From: Psychrobacillus lasiicapitis
GTDB lineage: Bacteria > Bacillota > Bacilli > Bacillales_A > Planococcaceae
DNA length: 64,000 nt
Reading direction: 5' to 3'
Assembly (NCBI RefSeq): GCF_006861795.1
Contig: NZ_VDGH01000004.1
Coordinates: 266,759 to 330,758 of the forward strand
In this document: positions 24,591-33,300 of the stretch, one piece after another
Numbering within the stretch: position 1 is the stretch's first letter
Layout of the letters: every line of letters starts with the position of its first letter
The notes under the pieces: generated by a model
The model's database searches: none
Told to the model about the DNA's origin: nothing
Seen by the model: the letters and a program-made list of their open reading frames with translations, nothing else
Translations under genes and position numbers: made by a program

Positions 24591-26237
24591 TTCTAATTCT
24601 GGACGTACCCATAGTTTTGAAAAGTCTACATAGCCAAAATGCTTAATGTTAATATTCATCAAATCTGCGGAAAAAGGTATTTGCCGTTTTGCATAATAGA
24701 GAGGAACAATAATGGATTGGTCGATTAATTCTTTTTCTACCTTTAGATTTAAATTAGTCCATTCTTCAAAAGGGGTATGTATATATTCCTCTAAATAACT
24801 AGCTAATTTCTTTTCTTTTTTGAGAATGCTAGCTAATTTTGAATACCCATTCAGTAGGAAAAAGAAAAATGAAAAGTTTTGGTTCATCTCAAATACTTCA
24901 CCATGTATAAAAAGATCAGCTTCTTCGTTTGCACTATTATTTATCACTGTGTCCTTAAAAGACACCCACTTCGTTACAACTGGAACGCCTTCCTCTTCTA
25001 ATAAATTTTTCAACCATAACGTTGTATTTTCTGTGTAATTTACTAATTTTAAAACGAGAGGTTCTGTAAAAACCGGCTTTCTTGTCTTGTGGATAGGGTA
25101 GCTTTGACTTTTCCCAATGAGACAGCCTTTATGATTTGGCAGTTTACGAGGATCTGTTCGGACAATTTCCTGTCGTTTTTTCGCAATAATATAATGTATA
25201 TAATCACGAATTTCCTTCCGTTGTATCGCAGAATTTCTAAATGTATTCATCATTACTATCCCAAAACCAGAATCGCTTTCAACTTGAAATGTAGAGTGAT
25301 TCTCTTCTAGTGCTGAGGATCGATACACTACGTCAAACTCCTCTGGAACTTGCACAAATTCTATCATATCTAGTAAAGGTCTTTCTCCAAAAAAATCCTT
25401 AAACGCTACTAATGTTGTTTTCTTTTCGTCGTTATCTTCCATGTAAAAACAGCCTGTGCCAACCAATCCACTTTTAGTTTCTTTATAAATGCTTGCATTC
25501 ATCGTGCCCAGCATCTGCAGACAATAGCTACATCCAGTAGGGAAATGAATATCAATTACGAGTGGTGCTGCTATTTGTATTTGTTGAACTGGTCTCCATA
25601 GTAGTTGGTATTGTGGATAGGTACGTAATTTTTCTAAGCAAGTTACTACATCTTCAGCGGTTAATATAGAACCGTCGTGGAATTTAATATCTTTTTTCAT
25701 ATAGAGTCGAACTTTAGATGGACTGACATCCCAACTATGAGCTAATTCAGGTGAAACGAAGCCTTTTTCATCGACGGCTACCAATCGATTATATATATTT
25801 GCAACCAGGCTGGCGCTATTAACATCGGCGGCTTTTAATGGATGTATAGTCAAAAAAGGGTATCGTCTAGGAATGACAAGTTTGTCATTAGTTGATTGAT
25901 CGTATCCAAATTTTGATTTGAACTTATTCATCAACCGAAGCTTACTGTCTGGTGACCAATCTAATACTAAATATTTGCTGCTAAGCTCTACAGGATCTTC
26001 GTCAATCATTGTCATTACCTGCTCTTCGAAAATCGCTTCCACGTTTTTTAGCCACTTAAGTGTAGAAACATTCCCTCTCCCGTGCCCAGAAATGTATTTT
26101 AGCCATCCCTCTTTGGTCCACTTTTGTAAACAACGAGCAGTTTGCTTCGGGCTTAATTGTAGTAAATCGGCTATTTCTATTTGTTTAATACTACCTGAAG
26201 AGATGGACTGCCATAAAGTCAGTAAATGTTTATCCAT
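24588..26237 (-). CDS. SgrR-family regulator (HTH plus solute-binding domain)
   Basis: 549 aa. Residues 1-115 are the SgrR_N DNA-binding region (WQSISSGSIKQIEIADLLQL, SPKQTARCLQKWTKEGWLKY); residues about 150-545 resemble an oligopeptide-binding-protein domain (SBP_bac_5): FLTIHPLKAADVNSASLVAN, SPELAHSWDVSP, DIKFHDGSILTAEDVV. SgrR in E. coli senses sugar-phosphate stress; Bacillus paralogues sit next to MFS exporters, as here. ATG 26237 has AGGAGG 7 bases upstream, so the first 41 codons of the longer frame are rejected. Divergent from the MFS gene at 26337, its likely target. Confidence 0.9.
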   Translation of the reverse strand: MDKHLLTLWQSISSGSIKQIEIADLLQLSPKQTARCLQKWTKEGWLKYISGHGRGNVSTLKWLKNVEAIFEEQVMTMIDEDPVELSSKYLVLDWSPDSKLRLMNKFKSKFGYDQSTNDKLVIPRRYPFLTIHPLKAADVNSASLVANIYNRLVAVDEKGFVSPELAHSWDVSPSKVRLYMKKDIKFHDGSILTAEDVVTCLEKLRTYPQYQLLWRPVQQIQIAAPLVIDIHFPTGCSYCLQMLGTMNASIYKETKSGLVGTGCFYMEDNDEKKTTLVAFKDFFGERPLLDMIEFVQVPEEFDVVYRSSALEENHSTFQVESDSGFGIVMMNTFRNSAIQRKEIRDYIHYIIAKKRQEIVRTDPRKLPNHKGCLIGKSQSYPIHKTRKPVFTEPLVLKLVNYTENTTLWLKNLLEEEGVPVVTKWVSFKDTVINNSANEEADLFIHGEVFEMNQNFSFFFFLLNGYSKLASILKKEKKLASYLEEYIHTPFEEWTNLNLKVEKELIDQSIIVPLYYAKRQIPFSADLMNINIKHFGYVDFSKLWVRPELE

Positions 26238-26257
26238 TAAAGGCCTCCTGTTAAAAG

Positions 26258-26282
26258 TGGACATAAGTATTTGAAGTGTCCA
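26258..26282. promoter_or_regulatory. Candidate SgrR operator between divergent genes
   Basis: Inverted repeat TGGACA (26258-26263) N13 TGTCCA (26277-26282), 7 of 8 matched when extended by one more base each side, in the 99-bp gap between the SgrR-like and MFS genes. Function inferred from position. Confidence 0.5.
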
Positions 26283-26336
26283 TTTATAGATAGATGAGTC
26301 TAGTTTAATATACATAAGACAGAGGAGGTTGACAAC

Positions 26337-27590
26337 ATGTCTTGGAATAAGTATCCACAAAATATTAAAGTACGATTAATCACATCATTTTTTAATCGTG
26401 CGGTCTCATCAGCAGTAATGCCTTTTATGGCCTTATTTTTTGCCCAAGAGTTAGATAAAGTGTGGGCTGGTATCTTTTTAATTTTTACAGTTATCATCAG
26501 TTTTTTTGTGAGTTTGATAGGCGGCTATATTTCAGATCGTTTTCCACGAAAACGCGTGCTAGTGTTTACGTCATTTTTAAGTGGTTTAATGTTTTTCTTC
26601 ATGACTATAAGCTTAATTCCAAATGACAATATTATTTGGCTATTTGCTATTGCGTATGTTGCCTACATAATCACGAGCAGTCTTGGTCGACCGGCGATGC
26701 ATGCTATTATTATTGATTCCACTACTCCAGAAAATAGAAAAGAAGTGTATGCACTCGATTATTGGCTAGTAAATTTATCGATGGCTATAGGAGCGGCACT
26801 TGGTGGCTTGCTTTACATAAATCACCAAATGGAGCTATTTACATTGCTAACTCTTACTTCTATCATCCTTCCAATCGCTTATAAGATTTGGTTGATTGAT
26901 GAACATACACACACTTTAGAAAAGCGTTATGAAAATGTATTCATTGATTTATTTCAAAATTATAAAGTGGCTTTTCAAGATATTCCTTTTGTCAAAGTGG
27001 TAGTGGGTTCTATGTTTATCTTTTCCGCTGAATTTACATTAAATAGCTATATAGGTGTCCGATTAGCAGAAACATTCAAGTCCGTTCAAGTTGGAGCATT
27101 TGAGCTAGTCGGTGTACGTATGTTAAGTATACTTAATATAGAAAATATGCTGCTCGTGGTTTGCTTCACGTTTTTGATCAATAGGTTTACTGACCGGTTC
27201 AACAAGCAAAGGGTGTTATTGATTGGACTGATTATTTACAGTATCGGATACATTACGGTGACTTCAGCAAATACCTGGTATATGCTGATTTTGTTCAATC
27301 TAATCGCAACAATTGGCGAATTAGTTTACTCCCCAGTTAGAAATGCAGAGCAAGCAAATATGATTCCGGGAGATAAAAGAGGTTCCTATTCTGCTTTTTC
27401 AAATATTTCGTTTAGCGGAGCTGATTTAATCGCTCGATCAAGCATCATCATCGGTGCTTTTTTAGTCCCTACCATGATGTCTGTTTATATTGGCATTATT
27501 TTAATGATAGGAATTTTCTTTGTGTACACTGGCCTATTTGTAAATCAAGCCATTTTTATAAATAAAAAAAGAATGAACGTAACTGATTAA
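26337..27590 (+). CDS. MFS exporter partnered with SgrR-like regulator
   Basis: 417 aa, 12 predicted helices. MFS loop 2-3 signature GGYISDRFPRKRVLVFTS, and a large middle loop (HTHTLEKRYENVFIDLFQNY). Similar to Bacillus YfiS/YttB-type permeases that lie beside SgrR homologues. GAGGAGG precedes the ATG. Substrate unknown; a toxic sugar phosphate or peptide-like compound fits the regulator but is inference. Confidence 0.9.
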   Translation: MSWNKYPQNIKVRLITSFFNRAVSSAVMPFMALFFAQELDKVWAGIFLIFTVIISFFVSLIGGYISDRFPRKRVLVFTSFLSGLMFFFMTISLIPNDNIIWLFAIAYVAYIITSSLGRPAMHAIIIDSTTPENRKEVYALDYWLVNLSMAIGAALGGLLYINHQMELFTLLTLTSIILPIAYKIWLIDEHTHTLEKRYENVFIDLFQNYKVAFQDIPFVKVVVGSMFIFSAEFTLNSYIGVRLAETFKSVQVGAFELVGVRMLSILNIENMLLVVCFTFLINRFTDRFNKQRVLLIGLIIYSIGYITVTSANTWYMLILFNLIATIGELVYSPVRNAEQANMIPGDKRGSYSAFSNISFSGADLIARSSIIIGAFLVPTMMSVYIGIILMIGIFFVYTGLFVNQAIFINKKRMNVTD

Positions 27591-27709
27591 TTAAGTTCTC
27601 CACTCTGTTCACGTATAGCTGTGAAGTAAAAAAAGGGTTTATTGTTTTATATATCGAATATAATAGTGTTCCGAATTAGGGAAAAGCGATTATAGGGGGA
27701 AGTGGGAAG

Positions 27710-28168
27710 ATGAATTTAAATATAGATTCTAAAGTATCCATTGTTAATACATTAGATGATTTGGATTGGGATGAGTTAGAACAGCTTTTTGTAGAGGTTG
27801 AATGGGACGGTTTTCCTAAGCATAAGCTTCAACAAGCTTTTAAAGCTAGCTATTTAGTTTCACTTGTTTATCTAGATGGTAAGTTAATTGGATGTGGAAG
27901 GGTAGTTACGGACGGAGTCTTTTATGGAAGTGTTTATGATGTTATTGTTCATCCAGATTTTCAAGGTATAGGCATAGGTAAAATGGTAATGACGGATTTA
28001 TTGACAAAGTGTAGTGATATTTTCTTTCTTCATTTAACAGCAACGCATGGTAGAGAAGGATTTTATGAAAAACTTGGGCTTCGAAAGCATAAAACAGCGA
28101 TGGGTAGATACACACATCCTGCTCCTGCTAAAGCTTATTTGGAAGAAATAGCAGACACAAAACAGTAA
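27710..28168 (+). CDS. GNAT-family N-acetyltransferase
   Basis: 152 aa. Small-molecule-type GNAT with DVIVHPDFQGIGIGKMVMTD (motif A) and EGFYEKLGLRKHKTAMGRY at the C-terminal end. The closing segment with aromatic/Pro residues resembles the YitI/arylamine-like GNAT group. GGGGGAAGTGGGAAG precedes the ATG. Precedes another acetyltransferase by 23 bases, so the two form a short operon. Confidence 0.88.
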   Translation: MNLNIDSKVSIVNTLDDLDWDELEQLFVEVEWDGFPKHKLQQAFKASYLVSLVYLDGKLIGCGRVVTDGVFYGSVYDVIVHPDFQGIGIGKMVMTDLLTKCSDIFFLHLTATHGREGFYEKLGLRKHKTAMGRYTHPAPAKAYLEEIADTKQ

Positions 28169-28191
28169 ACTTGGAAAGGAAAAGGAACGAT

Positions 28192-28629
28192 ATGACCGAA
28201 ACGATACAAGAGTTAACAAGCCGGGCACAATATTTAGAGGCATTTACAGTTATGAATCAGTTGCGAACCGAGTTAACAGAAGAGACATATCTGGCGTTAC
28301 TTGAAGAAATGAAAAAAGATGGATATACCTTATACGCTCTATATAAGAATCGTGAAATTGTTTCTTTAGTCGGTTTTAGCTGGAGAACTAATTTTTACAA
28401 TAAACGACATATTTTCATCTATGACTTGGTAACTGATCATTCACATCGTTCATTTGGATACGGAGAGAAACTATTAAGTTTTATACATAGTTTTGCAAAA
28501 AGAAATGGTGCTGAATATGTGGCACTAGAATCAGGCATACAGCGGAGTAATGCTCATCGTTTTTATGAAGAAAAAATAGGTTATGATAAATGGTGCTTTT
28601 CCTTTAGAAAATCTTTGAAACTACAATAA
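28192..28629 (+). CDS. GNAT-family N-acetyltransferase
   Basis: 145 aa. Motif A is DLVTDHSHRSFGYGEKLLSF followed by NAHRFYEEKIGYDKWCFSFR. ATG 28192 (MTETIQEL) chosen because GGAAAAGGAACG lies just upstream; the earlier in-frame TTG at 28171 has none. Tandem with the acetyltransferase at 27710, different in sequence, so not a recent duplication. Confidence 0.87.
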   Translation: MTETIQELTSRAQYLEAFTVMNQLRTELTEETYLALLEEMKKDGYTLYALYKNREIVSLVGFSWRTNFYNKRHIFIYDLVTDHSHRSFGYGEKLLSFIHSFAKRNGAEYVALESGIQRSNAHRFYEEKIGYDKWCFSFRKSLKLQ

Positions 28630-28645
28630 CATTTAGAGGATGCAA

Positions 28646-28750
28646 ATGGGAGTACGAAAGGGTTACCGATCAAAGAAATGGTCTGTAACTCTTTTCATTG
28701 GATTAGCTATGTGTTTAATTTATCGACTATCATTGATTATTTCACGGTAA
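28646..28750 (+). CDS. Possible 34-aa membrane peptide
   Basis: MGVRKGYRSKKWSVTLFIGL followed by AMCLIYRLSLIISR: a basic N-terminus and one hydrophobic helix. TAGAGGATG lies 4 bases before the ATG. Too short for family recognition; it could be a real small membrane protein or chance. It fills most of the gap before the NUDIX gene. Confidence 0.4.
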   Translation: MGVRKGYRSKKWSVTLFIGLAMCLIYRLSLIISR

Positions 28751-28803
28751 AAAGAAATTCATTTAAACGCAAAAATATCAGTTTAGAAAGGAATGGGACT
28801 AAC

Positions 28804-29238
28804 ATGAAAAGAGTAGATGTGTCCTATGTACTTTTGTTTGACGAACTTGGACAGAACGTATTAATGGTAAAAAACAAAGGGACAGGAGATTCTTACTATA
28901 CACTTCCGGGAGGGGCAGTGGAAAAAGGAGAAACGCTAAAGGAAGCTGCAGTACGAGAAGTGAAGGAAGAAACGGGATTAGATGTGCAAGTGGATGGTGT
29001 TTTTTCTGTAAGTGAAGCATTTTTTGAAGAAAGAGGACACCATGCTATTTTCTTTACTTTTACTGGAAAAATAATTAGTGGGGAAATAAATATTTCGTTT
29101 CCAGAAGAAATTGAAGAAGTTACATGGATGGATGTTAAACAAGCCGAAAAATACATACATATTTCCAGTGATATTAAAGGGTTGATAAAGGACAGAAATA
29201 CAGTGCCATATATTCTTAGAGAAAGGGATAACTTTTGA
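28804..29238 (+). CDS. NUDIX hydrolase
   Basis: 144 aa. A complete NUDIX box GX5EX7REUXEEXGU starts at the first Gly of GGAVEKGETLKEAAVREVKE and ends in ETGL (about residues 38-60). Residues after the box (SVSEAFFEERGHHAIFFTF) resemble MutT/ADP-ribose-type hydrolases. AGAAAGGAATGGG precedes ATG 28804; the longer reading from 28678 starts in non-conserved sequence. Nucleotide substrate not predictable. Confidence 0.92.
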   Translation: MKRVDVSYVLLFDELGQNVLMVKNKGTGDSYYTLPGGAVEKGETLKEAAVREVKEETGLDVQVDGVFSVSEAFFEERGHHAIFFTFTGKIISGEINISFPEEIEEVTWMDVKQAEKYIHISSDIKGLIKDRNTVPYILRERDNF

Positions 29239-29305
29239 TGTCTGGTATTAAAGGGAGATCAAATAGGTATATAATAAAGTTATATCAAAAAAAGGTGGCA
29301 GGATT

Positions 29306-30082
29306 GTGAACAATAAATTATTACCAATAAATATTACTGGTACAGATGCTCTAAATAGTATTGGCGAAAATATTATTATTGCAGATATAAACTACAAAAT
29401 AATTTGGTTAAATACTTATGCTAGAAAATCACTAAATTCAATAGCTCCTTGGTATAATCTTTCCAATTCAGATGATTTTATTGGCTTGAACATGGATTTC
29501 TTTCACAAAGAACCTAGTTACCAGCGTGAAGTGATGTCAGGATTAGAAAAGGGCCATAGAGCTAGGATCAATATAAAGAATAAATTTATTGCGGATATTG
29601 TAATAACACCAATAAAGAGCATGCAAGAACAAAATCAGGAGATTGTGGGTTACATGGTAATGCTCATGGATGTTACGAGCGAAGCGGATGAAGCAAAGAA
29701 ATTAGAGGATAAAGTCAGTGAATTATCTACTCCAATGCTGCATATATGGAATAACACCATAGCTCTTACGCTTGTAGGGGAATTTGATGCGTTTCGAGGA
29801 GAGACATTAATACCAGTTGTATTAGAGGAATGTATTTCAAAAGGTATAGAATTTGTTATGGTGAGTCTCAGTGGTATTGGCAATTTTGATGACAGCGTGA
29901 GACAAACCCTTCAAAAATTGCACGAGTGTTTAAAATTATTGGGAGTACAATGCATTATAGTTGGTATTAAGCCTGAGTTGGCAGTCAGAATAGGAACGTT
30001 AGGTAGTATAGTTACTTTTGTTGATGCACATCAAGGTTTAAAGTATATTATGAAGCTACAAGAAAATCGTTCCTTTAATTAA
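29306..30082 (+). CDS. PAS-STAS protein (RsbR-type or blue-light/redox-sensor-like antagonist)
   Basis: 258 aa. N-terminal PAS-like domain (residues 15-125: ENIIIADINYKIIWLNTYAR to VGYMVMLMDVTSEADEA), coiled linker (126-140) and C-terminal STAS domain (142-250: LTLVGEFDAFRGETLIPVVL; CLKLLGVQCIIVGIKPELAV). No cysteine in a flavin-binding NCRFLQ motif, so not a YtvA-type photoreceptor; the ligand is unknown. Where RsbR has the phosphorylated V-D-T, this protein has F-D-D-S (Asp196, Ser197). GTG start after AGGTGGCAGG. Second STAS stress-type protein in the window, also isolated from rsbS/rsbT. Confidence 0.85.
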   Translation: MNNKLLPINITGTDALNSIGENIIIADINYKIIWLNTYARKSLNSIAPWYNLSNSDDFIGLNMDFFHKEPSYQREVMSGLEKGHRARINIKNKFIADIVITPIKSMQEQNQEIVGYMVMLMDVTSEADEAKKLEDKVSELSTPMLHIWNNTIALTLVGEFDAFRGETLIPVVLEECISKGIEFVMVSLSGIGNFDDSVRQTLQKLHECLKLLGVQCIIVGIKPELAVRIGTLGSIVTFVDAHQGLKYIMKLQENRSFN

Positions 30083-30102
30083 ATTCCTATCCAAAATCCA
30101 GT

Positions 30103-30137
30103 GAGCATGGTAATACATTTCCCAGCTCGTTTTTTTC
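30103..30137 (+). terminator. Probable terminator of the PAS-STAS gene
   Basis: Short imperfect stem GAGC-at-GG / CC-ca-GCTC followed by GTTTTTTTC. Weak stem but strong U-tract. Confidence 0.5.
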
Positions 30138-30255
30138 TGCATATTAATTTAACCTTTATCCTTAGTATAGCCAAAAATTCTGCTGTATTTTATAAATCCT
30201 CTTGGGAATCTTAAGTACAAAAGGGTTGCTTAGACGACTGGAAGGCGTGAAGTAA

Positions 30256-30798
30256 ATGAACAAAGCGGTATTTTTGGATAGAGACGGCGTCATAAATGAA
30301 GTACTATCGGATCGGGTTAAATTTGTGAACAAACCAAAGGAGCTTTATTTTCTACCGGGAGTGCCAGAAGCAATTAAGAAATTGAATGCTTTCTTTGATT
30401 ACATATTTGTTGTAACGAATCAAGGCGGTGTGGGCCTTGGATTTATGAAGGAATCACAACTCCAAGAAATTCATAACCATATGATTGCAGAACTTAAGAA
30501 AGAAGGGGCAAATATTCAAGAAGCCGTTTATTGTCCGCATAAACCGAAAGCGGGTTGTGCTTGTCGTAAGCCAAATAGCAAACTAATAGAAGATCTTGGT
30601 CAAAAATACGATATTGATTTATCCCAATCTTATATGGTTGGAGATACCGATACAGATATCATAGCAGGAAAAAAGGCAGGAACAAAAGGAGTATACTTGG
30701 GTAAAAGTGACCCGCTTGCTGATGCCGTTTTCCCAAACCTAATAACTGCTGCTGACTGGATTATTAAAGATGCAACTTCGAGAGAAAGCCGGATTTAA
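30256..30798 (+). CDS. GmhB/HisB-N-type HAD phosphatase
   Basis: 180 aa HAD-IIIA hydrolase. Motif I FLDRDGVINEV (nucleophile Asp8, acid Asp10), motif II VVTNQGGVG, zinc-binding CPHKPKAGCACRKP (C-x-H...C-x-C) and motif IV MVGDTDTDIIAGKKAG. This layout is that of D-glycero-D-manno-heptose-1,7-bisphosphate 7-phosphatase and histidinol-phosphate phosphatases. With no heptose or histidine genes nearby the true substrate is open. Starts at ATG 30256 with GGAAGGCGTGAAG upstream. Confidence 0.88.
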   Translation: MNKAVFLDRDGVINEVLSDRVKFVNKPKELYFLPGVPEAIKKLNAFFDYIFVVTNQGGVGLGFMKESQLQEIHNHMIAELKKEGANIQEAVYCPHKPKAGCACRKPNSKLIEDLGQKYDIDLSQSYMVGDTDTDIIAGKKAGTKGVYLGKSDPLADAVFPNLITAADWIIKDATSRESRI

Positions 30799-30856
30799 GT
30801 TCTGCTCGAGAGGGTAAAGAAGACTAATAAAAAGACGAATGAGAAAAGGAGATACG

Positions 30857-32329
30857 ATGACACAGAAAAAAGAAACAAACGAAAATGGATGGAATTTCGA
30901 TAATAGTTATACTCGTCTACCAGAAGTGTTTTTTACAAAACAAAACTTAAATGCCGTGCGTGCACCAAAGATAGCGATTTTAAATGAACAACTTGCGAAA
31001 ACATTAGGTCTAGACGTCCAGTCATTAAAAAGTGATGATGGGGTAGCTGAACTTGCAGGTAACAAAGTACCAGAAGGAGCCTTTCCGATAGCCGAAGCTT
31101 ATGCGGGACATCAGTTTGGACATTTTAATATGTTAGGAGATGGACGGGCTACGCTCCTTGGGGAGCAAATTACACCTGCTAATGAGCGTTTTGATATTCA
31201 GCTTAAAGGTGCAGGAAGAACACTGTATTCTCGTGGAGGAGACGGTAGAGCCGCCCTTGGACCAATGTTAAGGGAGTATATCATTAGTGAAGCGATGTAC
31301 GGTCTTGGGATTCCTACTACCCGAAGTCTAGCCGTAGTGACAACTGGAGAAGCAATTAACCGTGAAACAATATTGCCCGGAGCTATATTAACTCGAGTAG
31401 CTTCAAGTCATTTGCGTGTTGGTACTTTTCAATACGCTGCAAGATGGGGTAGTATCGAAGAGCTTCGTACGTTGGCTGACTATACAATACAACGGCATTT
31501 TCCAGAAGTTGAAATGGATGAAAATAGGTATCTTTCTCTTCTTCAGGAAGTAATCAAGCGACAAGCGGAGCTGATTGCCAAATGGCAACTCGTTGGTTTT
31601 ATTCATGGAGTGATGAATACGGATAATATGAGCATTAGTGGAGAAACAATCGATTATGGTCCTTGTGCTTTTATGGATGTGTATGACCCGAAGACGGTGT
31701 TTAGTTCCATTGATACTCAAGGGCGCTATGCATATGGCAATCAGCCGAATATTGGCGGGTGGAACTTAGCACGCTTTGCAGAAAGCTTATTGCCGTTGCT
31801 TCATGAAAACAAAGAGGAATCGTATAAACTGGCCGAAAAAGCGCTTCAGGCTTTTCCTGAACTGTATTATGCTCATTGGATGTCCGGGATGCGAGCTAAA
31901 TTAGGATTATTTGATGAAAAGGCTGAAGATGAAGCGCTTATTAAAGAACTCCTCGGCATGATGCAAAAGTATGGAGTAGATTATACAAATACATTCCGAG
32001 CATTAACTTTGGATAAAATGGAAGACATCATTTTATTTGGAAAGAAGGAATTTAACAGCTGGTATGAACAATGGCAGGAAAGAATAAATGCTCAGGATGA
32101 GTCAAGAGAATCTGCATATCAGTTTATGCGTAAAAGCAATCCAGCGGTAATACCACGCAACCACCGTGTTGAAGAAGCTTTAAGTGCAGCAGAGGAAGGG
32201 GATTTAACTGTGATGGAGCAACTTTTGAAAATTCTATCTGATCCTTTTGCGTATTCTCAAGAACAAGTTGATTACATTACGTTGCCTGTGCAATCTGATT
32301 GTAAGTATCAAACTTTCTGCGGAACGTAA
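30857..32329 (+). CDS. selO: SelO/YdiU-family protein adenylyltransferase (pseudokinase AMPylase)
   Basis: 490 aa, the full length of the family. Recognisable segments are the N-terminal [20 protein letters not shown] region (here [17 protein letters not shown]), [40 protein letters not shown] with [20 protein letters not shown], and the active-site region [20 protein letters not shown] followed by GPCAFMD. The C-terminus ends in YQTFCGT, keeping the conserved cysteine near the end. SelO transfers AMP from ATP to Ser/Thr/Tyr of redox proteins and protects against oxidative stress. Start ATG 30857 after AAGGAG; the 30839 ATG has no site. Confidence 0.95.
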   Translation: MTQKKETNENGWNFDNSYTRLPEVFFTKQNLNAVRAPKIAILNEQLAKTLGLDVQSLKSDDGVAELAGNKVPEGAFPIAEAYAGHQFGHFNMLGDGRATLLGEQITPANERFDIQLKGAGRTLYSRGGDGRAALGPMLREYIISEAMYGLGIPTTRSLAVVTTGEAINRETILPGAILTRVASSHLRVGTFQYAARWGSIEELRTLADYTIQRHFPEVEMDENRYLSLLQEVIKRQAELIAKWQLVGFIHGVMNTDNMSISGETIDYGPCAFMDVYDPKTVFSSIDTQGRYAYGNQPNIGGWNLARFAESLLPLLHENKEESYKLAEKALQAFPELYYAHWMSGMRAKLGLFDEKAEDEALIKELLGMMQKYGVDYTNTFRALTLDKMEDIILFGKKEFNSWYEQWQERINAQDESRESAYQFMRKSNPAVIPRNHRVEEALSAAEEGDLTVMEQLLKILSDPFAYSQEQVDYITLPVQSDCKYQTFCGT

Positions 32330-32454
32330 GATTACGTTCATCTGCTTGAAAATATTGTTTATATCATATTAAATGCAATAGAAAAAGATGGTGTCTTTCT
32401 AACCAAATAAAAAGACGCCATGACAAAAGGGTTAATTGAACTAAAATCTCGCTT

Positions 32455-32494
32455 AAAAGACTGATTGATAAAGATATCAACTCAGTCTTTTTTG
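32455..32494 (+). terminator. Intrinsic terminator downstream of selO
   Basis: AAAAGACTGA-TTGATA (32455-32470) pairs with TATCAA-CTCAGTCTTTT (32475-32491; one extra base), followed by TTTGTTT. A weaker hairpin lies at about 32382-32420. Confidence 0.8.
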
Positions 32495-33300
32495 TTTATA
32501 ACTTCAATATCAGGACTTATAAAATCCAAAGATGCTTCTTTACAGTAGTAGTTACATTAATGAATAGAGTTTTAATAGTACTTAATCTATTTTTATGTTG
32601 GCTTCTTGACTAAAGATAATATAATGAAGGACTCATCTAAAAGTCGTTATTTTGATTGACTTGGGGGAGCTTTTAACTTGGATAGCGATCCTACATTCAA
32701 ACCTATGGCTAAATAAATAATCTTTGCAGCAAATAAGAAATGATACAGCCACCTCCTTAGAAAAGTATATGGAATAAATGAAAACAAGTTAAAACTAGTG
32801 TTCAGTAAAACGTAAAACGACTCAAATCTTGAAGAAACAACCGAACGGACAAAAGAGGAAATAAATAAATTACCAAGTTTATCGATAGTATTAAAAGCTT
32901 CTATCTAGAAAAGGAGCGAAAATTAGGAAGGGATAATCCCGGAAACTTCGACTCGGTAAATACTGTTATGGAAGCATTGGTAATGTATTGAAAAAAACGA
33001 AGAAGATCCTCGGACTAAAAAATATTATGGCTGTGGAAATAGACTTATGAAAAGTGAATTCACTTCCTTAATATAAACAGTGGAAATTATGATGCAAGAA
33101 TAAAAGTGCATTTATCAGAATTTAATGTATATTTAGAAGGTGAAATGATAACATCAGAAACAATTCTAAAAGTGTCTTGCAGAGGGACGAGTAGCTTTGA
33201 TATATTTGATTACAACGAACTTTATCTTTATCGAAGTAACAAATAAAATAAATCTTCCAGACCGGGCATTTCTTAATATGGGGGGATAGGAGAATAAAAA
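32495..33300 (+). pseudogene. 800-bp region with remnants of a decayed gene
   Basis: No intact gene. Protein-like fragments appear in changing frames: NLEETTERTKEEINKLPSLS near 32826-32900, SFYLEKERKLGRDNPGNFDS near 32900-32960, and a 62-codon open stretch 33058-33246 reading LNINSGNYDARIKVHLSEFN and VYLEGEMITSETILKVSC before TAA. Stops and shifts separate them, as expected of a decaying gene on the plus strand. Family not recognised. GGGGGG-ATAGGAG at the end is the site for the next gene. Confidence 0.4.

Noticed and set aside
29306..30082. YtvA-type blue-light receptor
   Set aside because: The LOV motif with the flavin-binding cysteine is absent from the PAS domain.
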